Shown: one piece after another, positions 31,485 to 38,501 of the stretch
How the letters are laid out: each line of letters begins with the position of its first letter
Numbering within the stretch: position 1 is the first letter of the stretch
Assembly: GCA_965221835.1 (NCBI GenBank)
Contig: OZ244916.1
Span: forward strand, 1,488,001-1,552,000
DNA from: Persebacter sp965221835
GTDB taxonomy: Bacteria > Pseudomonadota > Gammaproteobacteria > Tethybacterales > Persebacteraceae
Length of the DNA stretch: 64,000 nt
Direction: 5' to 3'
Notes under the pieces: generated by a model
Database searches by the model: none
Told to the model about the DNA's origin: nothing
What the model saw: only the letters and a program-made list of their open reading frames with translations
Program-made: the position numbers and the translations under genes

Positions 31485-32098
31485 TGCGCCGCCACGCGGG
31501 TAATGCCGGCGACAACCGAATCGCCAAGCGCGACCGCCGGGCGCAAATTCGGCGGCAGATATAAATCGGCACGCGAACCGAAACGAATAAAACCATAGCG
31601 TTCACCGCCGCACAAACGGTCGCCGACTCGCGCATAACACAACACCCGCCGCGCCAACAATCCCGCCACTTGCATACAAACGATTTCGCCGTGCGCGCTT
31701 TTGATTGCGATAAGATGCCGTTCGTTTTGTGTGGATGCTTTGTCTAATGCGGCGTTAAAAAATGCCCCCGGAAAACGCCGCGATTCGGACACTTCGCCCG
31801 CCGCCGGACTGCGATTTGCGTGGACATTAAAAACATTCATAAAAACGCTTATTTTGAGCGATTCGGCGCCGTTCAGCGGATTCGGGGCGCGCCCGACAAA
31901 AACAACTTTGCCATCCGCCGCCGAAACGATTTCGTTCTCGCCGACATCAATATCGCGCTGCGGTTCGCGAAAAAACTGCGCCACAAACAAAGTCGCCGCC
32001 CACAACGGCAGCGACCACGCACCCGCCAAAACAGCAACAACCGCCGCAACGACAAAAACGCCGCCGACAATCCATCTTCCTTCGGGCGCGATTGTCAT
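31481..32098 (-). CDS. psd: Phosphatidylserine decarboxylase proenzyme, short form
   Basis: A 205-residue proenzyme of the short (archaeal-like) Psd type found beside pssA. Two N-terminal hydrophobic segments are followed by FFREPQRDI, IVSAADGKV, FMNVFNVHANRSPAAGEV and the autocleavage site RFGSRADLYLP, where Ser becomes the pyruvoyl group. It converts phosphatidylserine to phosphatidylethanolamine. It lies 34 bases downstream of the monooxygenase-like gene. Confidence 0.92.
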   Translation of the reverse strand: MTIAPEGRWIVGGVFVVAAVVAVLAGAWSLPLWAATLFVAQFFREPQRDIDVGENEIVSAADGKVVFVGRAPNPLNGAESLKISVFMNVFNVHANRSPAAGEVSESRRFPGAFFNAALDKASTQNERHLIAIKSAHGEIVCMQVAGLLARRVLCYARVGDRLCGGERYGFIRFGSRADLYLPPNLRPAVALGDSVVAGITRVAAQ

Positions 32099-32132
32099 CG
32101 GTTTGCTAAAACAATATCCGCAAAAACGGCAA

Positions 32133-32483
32133 TCAGCGAACCGCCGAATCCGTTTTGCAAGATTCCGCCCGCCCGTATTCGCGTTCTACCCGCGCGATGC
32201 GGACGCGATAATCGGCATACCATTGCGCCCGTCCGCGTTTTTGGACGGCAAGATGACGGGCGTCGCACTTCCAGTTTTTGACGGATTCCAAATCGCGCCA
32301 ATACGACACCGTAATTCCGATTTCCGCGCCGGTAGATTCAAATCCGAGAAAGCCGGATTGCCGCGAAGCCAGCGTTTCCATTTCGCGGGCGGCGGCGGCA
32401 TAACCGCGCATGTCCGCCCCCCGCACGGAAGTAAAAATCACCGCATAATACGGCGGTGCGGGAGTCGCGGCGATTCCGTCCAT
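32133..32483 (-). CDS. Antibiotic biosynthesis monooxygenase (ABM) domain protein
   Basis: A 116-residue protein with the ferredoxin-like ABM pattern: YYAVIFTSVRGADMRGYAAAAREMETLASRQSGFLGFEST, then GITVSYWRDLESVKNWKCDARHLAVQKRGRAQWYADYRVRIARVERE. This is the small YbhJ/DUF4188-independent group often annotated as heme-degrading-like, without proven activity. ATG at 32483 shares its A with the stop of ilvC (TGATG), so translation is coupled; the frame upstream over ilvC is only a shadow. It sits between ilvC and psd-pssA, genes that are usually neighbours. Confidence 0.78.
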   Translation of the reverse strand: MDGIAATPAPPYYAVIFTSVRGADMRGYAAAAREMETLASRQSGFLGFESTGAEIGITVSYWRDLESVKNWKCDARHLAVQKRGRAQWYADYRVRIARVEREYGRAESCKTDSAVR

Positions 32484-33496
32484 CAGTTTTTGTCGCGGTC
32501 GACGAGGCGGTTTTTGCCAATCCACGGCATCATCGCCCGCAATCGTTCGCCTACTTTTTCCACTTCCTGTTCGGCGGTGCGGCGGCGTTTCGCTTTCAAT
32601 GTCGGCGAGTTTGCGCGACATTCGCCGATAAATTCGCGGGCGAATTCGCCGCTTTGTACTTCGGCGAGAATTTTTTTCATTTCGCGGCGCGTTTCTTCGT
32701 TTATCAGCCGCGGTCCGCGACTGATGCAACCGTATTCGGCGGTGTTAGAAATGGAATATTGCATATTAGCGATGCCGCCTTCATACAACAAATCCACGAT
32801 GAGTTTCAATTCGTGCAGACATTCAAAATACGCCATTTCGGGCGCATATCCCGCCTCGGCGAGCGTGTCAAAACCCGCCTCCAAAAGCGAAACCAGCCCG
32901 CCGCACAACACAACCTGTTCGCCGAACAAATCGGTTTCGGTTTCGTCCCGGAATGTCGTCTCAATTATGCCCGCCCGTCCCCCGCCGATAGCGGCGGCAT
33001 AAGCGAGTGCCATATCGCGTGCTTTTGCACCGCCGGCGGAAACCGCAATCAGGCACGGCACACCGCCGCCGGCGACAAAAGTAGAACGCACCAAATGCCC
33101 CGGTCCTTTCGGTGCAATCATCATTACATGCAAATCGGTGCGCGGTTCTATCTGGTTGTAATGGATGTTAAATCCGTGCGCAAAGGCGAGTGCCGCGCCT
33201 TTTTTCATGTTCGGATGCAAAAAATCGCGATACAAATCGCCCTGTATTTCGTCCGGCATCAGCATCATCACGAGATCGGCGGTTTTCGCCGCCGCCGCCG
33301 GTTCGGCAACCGCAAAACCGGCTTTTTTCGCCTTTTTCCACGATTCGCCATCTTTGCGAACGCCGACAACGACATTAAATCCGCCATCCTTGAGATTGTT
33401 CGCATGCGCGTGTCCCTGCGACCCGTAGCCAATCACAGCAATTTTCTTGCCGCGCAAAAGTTTAACATTCGCGTCCTTCTGATAAAAGATTTTCAT
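32483..33496 (-). CDS. ilvC: Ketol-acid reductoisomerase, class I (NADP)
   Basis: A 337-residue enzyme of branched-chain amino acid synthesis. Rossmann motif VIGYGSQGHAHANNLKD is at the N-terminus, with VGVRKDGESWKKA in the cofactor loop, and the C-terminal knotted domain has the Mg-binding set (FGEQVVLCGG, YEGGIANMQYSISNTAEYG). ATG 33496 is preceded by CAGGAG and by an extended -10 TGTTATACT about 30 bases upstream. ilvB/ilvN are not in the window. Confidence 0.94.
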   Translation of the reverse strand: MKIFYQKDANVKLLRGKKIAVIGYGSQGHAHANNLKDGGFNVVVGVRKDGESWKKAKKAGFAVAEPAAAAKTADLVMMLMPDEIQGDLYRDFLHPNMKKGAALAFAHGFNIHYNQIEPRTDLHVMMIAPKGPGHLVRSTFVAGGGVPCLIAVSAGGAKARDMALAYAAAIGGGRAGIIETTFRDETETDLFGEQVVLCGGLVSLLEAGFDTLAEAGYAPEMAYFECLHELKLIVDLLYEGGIANMQYSISNTAEYGCISRGPRLINEETRREMKKILAEVQSGEFAREFIGECRANSPTLKAKRRRTAEQEVEKVGERLRAMMPWIGKNRLVDRDKN

Positions 33497-33550
33497 TTCA
33501 TTTCTCCTGTGCAAAAAATAGCAGTATAACACGGGCGGCGATTTTCGCAA

Positions 33551-34147
33551 TTATCCCGCAGTCGCCGCACCATCGGGCGAAATTACATCCAGTCCCCATG
33601 CCGTCCAGCCGGGGGTTTGTTGGCGGGCGAACAATTCAATTTTTTTCTGTTCCGGAAACATTGCGGCGATGCGGTCGCGAACTTCGTTCGGTTTTGCGGA
33701 ATGTCGTCCGCGCATTTCCGATACGAATTGCCGTTCGTTGCGCGAACCGCGCGGGGCGGGAATTTTGCCGTGCTTAAAAACGAGACACAACTCGCACTGC
33801 GACATCGTATAAAAACCGGGATTGACTTTTTGCTTGTCCCAAACAAACGCGACGGTCGCCCATTGAAATCCCCACGCCCGTCCCAAATCAATCGCCTGAT
33901 CCAAATGCGGCGACGAACTCCACATAAACAAAAGCGCGTTTTCCGCCGCAATTTGCGCAACATTCCATTCGGACATTTGCGAAACGGTCGCCGTCGGATA
34001 ATGCCGAATCGCACCGCCTGAATCTTTTCCGCCCGCACCGGTATGTTGCAATTGCCCTTTGTAATCCCACGGCGGATCGGCGTATAAAATGTCAAACCGC
34101 CCTTTCGGAAAAGGAGGAAAGCCGCCGCGTAACGCCGTATTTTTCAT
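33551..34147 (-). CDS. MT-A70 family adenine methyltransferase
   Basis: A 198-residue protein of the MT-A70 family (N6-adenine). The catalytic DPPW is in FDILYADPPWDYKG (about 18-31); other conserved parts are LLFMWSSSPHLDQAIDLGRAWGF, ATVAFVWDKQK and RGRHSAKPNEVRDRIAAMFP, ending with the ELFARQQTPGWTAWGL block. Bacterial members often come from mobile or phage DNA and modify DNA, but no target domain or nuclease is nearby. ATG 34147 is 9 bases after TAAAAT (minus, 34157-34162), back to back with the dddP promoter. Confidence 0.88.
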   Translation of the reverse strand: MKNTALRGGFPPFPKGRFDILYADPPWDYKGQLQHTGAGGKDSGGAIRHYPTATVSQMSEWNVAQIAAENALLFMWSSSPHLDQAIDLGRAWGFQWATVAFVWDKQKVNPGFYTMSQCELCLVFKHGKIPAPRGSRNERQFVSEMRGRHSAKPNEVRDRIAAMFPEQKKIELFARQQTPGWTAWGLDVISPDGAATAG

Positions 34148-34212
34148 CGCGTCCGCATTTTAACAAACTTCGCCGTCAAACCGTCGCGCCGATTTTGCGG
34201 TATAATCCGCCG

Positions 34213-35523
34213 ATGGAATCGGGGCGTTATATTTCCAAAATCGGGGCGCGGCGGACGCCGAAAATGCCTTACGATTACGATGCCGCATTGAATATGCACG
34301 CACTCGGACCGGGCGAACCGGCAGTTTCGGAATGGCGGGCGGCGGGGCTGGAATTGCCGGACATGGACGCGATTCGCGAATACCGATTGCAGCGGGTGCG
34401 CGATGAATTGAAAAAACGCGACATTGCCGCCGCCGTACTTTTTGACCCGCTAAATATCCGCTACGCCGCCGATTCTACAAATATGCAATTGTGGATTTCG
34501 CACAATGCGGCGCGTTATTGTTTTGTCGCCGCCGAAGGACCGCTGATTGTTTTTGATTATCACAACTGCGAACATTTGTCGGCACACAACTGCCGCATAG
34601 ACGAAGTGCGCCCCGCGATTTCGTGGTTTTATTTTTCGTCCGGTGCGGGATTGGACAAACACGCGCAAAAATGGGCGGACGAAATCGCCGAATTGACAAA
34701 ACAAGCGGGCGGGAATCGTTTGGCGGCGGACAAATTAAATCCCGAAGGCGCGGACTATTTGCGGCGGGCGGGAATTGAAATCGTTGGCGGCGAAGAAGTG
34801 ATGGAATGCGCGCGGATGATTAAATGCGAAGACGAAATTCGGGCGATGCGATGCGCGATTGCCGCATGCGATTCGGCGATTGATGTCATGAAATCGCATG
34901 CCCGTCCGGGCGTTTCCGAAAACCGGTTGTGGTCGCATCTGCATGCGGAAAGCATCGCGCGCGGCGGCGAATGGATAGAAACGCGCATTTTAGCGGCGGG
35001 ACCGCGCACAAATCCGTGGTTTCAAGAATCGTCCTCGCGCCCGATTCAGGCGGGCGAGTTGCTGGCGTTTGACACCGATTTAATCGGTTCTTTCGGAATG
35101 TGTGTCGACATTTCGCGCACATGGCTGGTCGGAAAATCCAAACCGTCCGCCGCGCAGGCAGATTTGCATCGCCGTGCGGTGGAACAAGTGCGACACAATT
35201 CGGAGTTGCTGCGTCCGGGAATGGAATGGCGCGCGTTGTCGCAAAAAGCGCTGGCGTATCCGCCCGAAAAATATCGACATTATTCCAGCATCGCGCACGG
35301 AGTCGGATTGTGCGACGAATATCCGTCCGTGCCTTTTTCGTGGCAGTGGAATGCGGATGCGCCGCTAAAAGGCGGCATTTTGCCGGGAATGGTTTTGTGT
35401 GCCGAAAGTTATGTCGGGCAAGTTGCGGGCGGCGAAGGCGCGAAGTTTGAAGAACAAATTTTGATTACCGAAACCGGTGCGGAGTTGCTGTCGTCTTATC
35501 CGGACGATTTAATAATTGAATGA
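34213..35523 (+). CDS. dddP: DMSP lyase DddP-type protein, M24 metallopeptidase fold
   Basis: A 436-residue protein of the creatinase/aminopeptidase P fold. It carries the long signatures I associate with DddP: FDPLNIRYAADSTNMQLW, GGEWIETRILAAGPRTNPWFQ, FDTDLIGSFGMCVDISRTW and YSSIAHGVGLCDE. Metal ligands (both Asp of FDTD, Asp of DISR, His of HGVG, Glu of LCAES, Glu of FEEQ) and the Tyr five residues before, and Asp six after, the His are all present; in DddP these Tyr and Asp are, as I recall, the catalytic pair. It should split DMSP into dimethyl sulfide and acrylate. ATG 34213 is 6 bases after TATAAT (34201-34206). A related peptidase activity cannot be excluded. Confidence 0.78.
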   Translation: MESGRYISKIGARRTPKMPYDYDAALNMHALGPGEPAVSEWRAAGLELPDMDAIREYRLQRVRDELKKRDIAAAVLFDPLNIRYAADSTNMQLWISHNAARYCFVAAEGPLIVFDYHNCEHLSAHNCRIDEVRPAISWFYFSSGAGLDKHAQKWADEIAELTKQAGGNRLAADKLNPEGADYLRRAGIEIVGGEEVMECARMIKCEDEIRAMRCAIAACDSAIDVMKSHARPGVSENRLWSHLHAESIARGGEWIETRILAAGPRTNPWFQESSSRPIQAGELLAFDTDLIGSFGMCVDISRTWLVGKSKPSAAQADLHRRAVEQVRHNSELLRPGMEWRALSQKALAYPPEKYRHYSSIAHGVGLCDEYPSVPFSWQWNADAPLKGGILPGMVLCAESYVGQVAGGEGAKFEEQILITETGAELLSSYPDDLIIE

Positions 35524-36023
35524 CGGCGGGAAAATCGGATTTGCGCGTGCGCCCCGCCGCCGCAAACGATGCCGCCGAATGCGCGGAAATATTCGCGCAT
35601 TATGTTTTGCATACCGCTTTTAATTTGCAGGAAGCACCGCCCGATGTTGCATATTTTTCGCGTTTAATCGCGGACAAAAAAGCGCCGTTTTTTGTCGCCG
35701 AAAACGGCGGCACGATTTGCGGTTATGCGTACGCCGATGTACTTCGTTCGCGTTGCGGCTATCGTTATGCGATGGAAATCAGCGTTTATGTTGCCGCACA
35801 AAAAACCGAACGCGGGGCGGGCGGCGCATTGATGAACGCGCTTTTGGAAACATTGCGGGCGGACGGAATGCGCGCCGCGGTGTCGTTTATTACATTGCCG
35901 AATCCGCAAAGCGTCCGGTTGCACGAAAAATGCGGTTTTGCGCGGGCGGGCGTTCTGCCCGGTGTCGGATGGAAATTTAATCGCCCGTTTGATGTCGGCA
36001 TTTGGGTTTGCAATCTCGTCTGA
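35520..36023 (+). CDS. GNAT acetyltransferase, phosphinothricin acetyltransferase-like
   Basis: A 167-residue GNAT enzyme close to the Pat/Bar/YncA group: VRPAAANDAAECAEIFAHYVLHTAFNLQEAPPD, GYAYADVLRSRCGYRYAMEISVYVAAQKTERGAGGALM (the acetyl-CoA loop), NPQSVRLHEKCGFARAGVLPGVGWKF. Known relatives acetylate phosphinothricin or methionine sulfoximine. ATG overlaps the dddP stop as ATGA, so the two are cotranscribed; whether it acts on a sulfur compound here is speculation. Confidence 0.85.
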   Translation: MTAGKSDLRVRPAAANDAAECAEIFAHYVLHTAFNLQEAPPDVAYFSRLIADKKAPFFVAENGGTICGYAYADVLRSRCGYRYAMEISVYVAAQKTERGAGGALMNALLETLRADGMRAAVSFITLPNPQSVRLHEKCGFARAGVLPGVGWKFNRPFDVGIWVCNLV

Positions 36024-36033
36024 TAAAACGCGA

Positions 36034-36981
36034 ATGCCGATTGTCGGACAAAATATTGACGAAGCAGCGCGGCGACTTTTGCGCGGCGAAGCGGTCGCTT
36101 TTGCAACCGAAACCGTGTACGGACTCGGTGCGATGGCGGAAAATAAAAACGCGATGGCGGCGATGTACGCACTAAAACGCCGCCCGAAAAATCATCCGTC
36201 CATTGTGCATTTGCATTCGTTTGCGGACGCTGCGCAATGGGCGGAAATTCCGCAAACTGCGCGATATTTGGCGGCGGCGTTCATGCCCGGCGCACTGACT
36301 TTGCTTTTGCCGGCGAAGAAAAAAGTTGCGAACGCGAACGCGGAAACAATCGCATTGCGCGTGCCGTCACATCCGGTTGCAAACGCGTTATTAAAAAAAA
36401 TCGGCGGCGGAGTTGCCGCACCGTCCGCAAATCGTTTCGGCAAAATCAGCCCGACTTCGGCAGCGCATGTGTGCGCGGAGTTTGCAGATGAAAAATCGCT
36501 GTATATTTTGGACGGCGGGGCGGCGGAAATCGGTTTGGAATCGGCGATTGTCGCATGTCTCAACGGGTGCGTTTCGGTCGTCCGCCCGGGAATGTTGACG
36601 GCGGACGAAATCGCTGCCGCCGCAAAAACGACATTGTCGCCGCCGCCGCCGGTCGCAGCCCCCGGCAATTTAAAAACACATTACGCGCCGCAAAAACCGC
36701 TTTTCATTTCGCCGCCCGCACTTTTGAATTCGGAAAACTTTGCAAACCAATTCGGCAGAAACGCGGCGGTGTTATCGCGCATTTGTCCGCCCGATGCGGA
36801 TACTGTTTTGTGGCGGGCGGCGGCGAAAAATCCGCGCGATTATGCGCGTAATTTGTACGCATTGTTGCGCGAGTTGGATGACACCGCCGCCGATTGCATT
36901 GTCGCCGAAACGCCGCCCGACTCCCCCGAATGGATTGCAACACACGACCGCCTGCAAAAAGCCGCAAGCGGCGGCGGATGA
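36034..36981 (+). CDS. tsaC: Threonylcarbamoyl-AMP synthase, Sua5 type
   Basis: A 315-residue protein with the YrdC domain (AVAFATETVYGLGAMAENKNAMAAMYALKRRPKNHPSIVHL, the K-R-x3-N-H-P-S motif; TIALRVPSHPVANALLKK; APSANRFGKISPTSAAHV) followed by a linker (APGNLKTHYAPQKPLFI) and a C-terminal Sua5-like domain. It makes the TC-AMP used for t6A modification of ANN-decoding tRNAs. ATG at 36034 is 10 bases after the acetyltransferase stop; the frame upstream is only open sequence. Confidence 0.9.
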   Translation: MPIVGQNIDEAARRLLRGEAVAFATETVYGLGAMAENKNAMAAMYALKRRPKNHPSIVHLHSFADAAQWAEIPQTARYLAAAFMPGALTLLLPAKKKVANANAETIALRVPSHPVANALLKKIGGGVAAPSANRFGKISPTSAAHVCAEFADEKSLYILDGGAAEIGLESAIVACLNGCVSVVRPGMLTADEIAAAAKTTLSPPPPVAAPGNLKTHYAPQKPLFISPPALLNSENFANQFGRNAAVLSRICPPDADTVLWRAAAKNPRDYARNLYALLRELDDTAADCIVAETPPDSPEWIATHDRLQKAASGGG

Positions 36982-37094
36982 AATTTTTCCGCCGTCATTT
37001 CGCCAAAATCGGCGGCAAAATCGGCTGAAATCGGCGGCGGGGAATTTTATCGGAAAAAACGGAATCGGCGGGGCGGTTTGTTATAATTCCGTCC

Positions 37095-38486
37095 GTGAAA
37101 ACATTGTATGAAAAACTTTGGCAACGGCATCTGGTGGATGAAGATGAAAACGGGCGCGCGTTAATTTATATTGACCGCCATCTCGTGCATGAAGTAACCA
37201 GCCCGCAAGCGTTTGAAGGTTTGCGCACCGCAAAACGCACGCCGTGGCGCACAAACTCCATTCTCGCCGTGCCGGAACACAATGTGCCGACCGATACGCG
37301 CGGCGAAATCGCCGATGATTTATCGCGTCTGCAAATTGAAACGCTGGAAAATAACTGCCGCGAATTCGGCGTAATGCAAATTCCGCTGACCGACGAACGA
37401 CAAGGAATCGTGCATATTATCGGTCCCGAACAAGGGGCGACTTTGCCGGGAATGACCGTCGTTTGCGGCGATTCGCACACCAGCACGCACGGCGCGTTCG
37501 CCTGTCTCGCTTTCGGTATCGGCACTTCCGAAATTGAACATGTTCTCGCGACTCAATGTCTGCCGATGCGGCGCGCAAAAACGATGCGAATCAATATCAA
37601 CGGCGAAATGCGGCGCGGTGTTTTTGCCAAAGATATTATTCTTTCACTCATCGGCAAAATCGGCGTAGCAGGCGGCGGCGGACATGTTTTAGAATACGCC
37701 GGCGATACAATTTCCGCGATGGATATGGCGGGGCGAATGACGATTTGCAATATGTCCATAGAAGCCGGGGCACGCGCAGGAATGATCGGTGCGGACGACA
37801 AAACTTTGGAATGGTTGAAAGACCGCCCCCTCGCACCGCACGGCGAAATGTGGAATCGCGCATGCGATTATTGGAAAACGCTGCACACCGACGACGGTGC
37901 CGAATTTGATTGCGAAGAAACGCTGAACGCCGCCGCCGTTCGCCCGCAAGTATCGTGGGGCACTTCGCCCGAAATGGTCGCCGATGCCGATGCCGCCGTG
38001 CCCGACCCGGCAAACGAATCCGACCCGATTAAACGCGCCGGAATGGAAAACGCCCTCGCCTACATGGGACTCACTCCCGGCACGCCGATTCGCGATATTC
38101 GCCCCGACAAAATTTTTATCGGTTCATGCACAAACGCGCGCATAGAAGATTTGCGCGCCGCCGCCGAAATCGTCAAAGGGCGGCGCATCGCCCGCACAAT
38201 CCGGCAAGCACTTGTAGTACCAGGTTCGGGACTCGTCCGCCTGCAAGCGGAACAAGAAGGATTGCACGAAATTTTTCAAGACGCCGGTTTTGAATGGCGC
38301 TATGCCGGATGTTCCATGTGTCTCGGCATGAATCCCGACCGCATGGGCGAGTTTGAGCGTTGTGCTTCCACTTCAAACCGCAACTTTGAAGGGCGGCAAG
38401 GTTATAAATCACGCACGCATTTGGTCAGTCCGGCAACTGCCGCCGCCGCCGCAATAGAGGGACATTTCGTAGATATTTCGCAATAA
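37095..38486 (+). CDS. leuC: 3-isopropylmalate dehydratase large subunit
   Basis: A 463-residue aconitase-family enzyme of leucine synthesis. It has VCGDSHTSTHGAFACLAFGIGTSE, and the [4Fe-4S] cysteines in IGSCTNARIEDLR and AGCSMCLGMNPD. The start is GTG 37095: a perfect extended -10 (TGTTATAAT, box 37082-37087) ends 7 bases before it. The partner leuD and leuB are not downstream, where an unrelated pilin-like gene follows after 3-15 bases, so leuC is separated from its small subunit. Confidence 0.94.
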   Translation: MKTLYEKLWQRHLVDEDENGRALIYIDRHLVHEVTSPQAFEGLRTAKRTPWRTNSILAVPEHNVPTDTRGEIADDLSRLQIETLENNCREFGVMQIPLTDERQGIVHIIGPEQGATLPGMTVVCGDSHTSTHGAFACLAFGIGTSEIEHVLATQCLPMRRAKTMRININGEMRRGVFAKDIILSLIGKIGVAGGGGHVLEYAGDTISAMDMAGRMTICNMSIEAGARAGMIGADDKTLEWLKDRPLAPHGEMWNRACDYWKTLHTDDGAEFDCEETLNAAAVRPQVSWGTSPEMVADADAAVPDPANESDPIKRAGMENALAYMGLTPGTPIRDIRPDKIFIGSCTNARIEDLRAAAEIVKGRRIARTIRQALVVPGSGLVRLQAEQEGLHEIFQDAGFEWRYAGCSMCLGMNPDRMGEFERCASTSNRNFEGRQGYKSRTHLVSPATAAAAAIEGHFVDISQ

Positions 38487-38501
38487 GCCGTGCATCGGCG
38501 A

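Noticed and set aside
31701..33529. Two long plus-strand frames (433 and 357 codons) over psd and ilvC
   Set aside because: Shadow frames opposite conserved enzymes; no family features.
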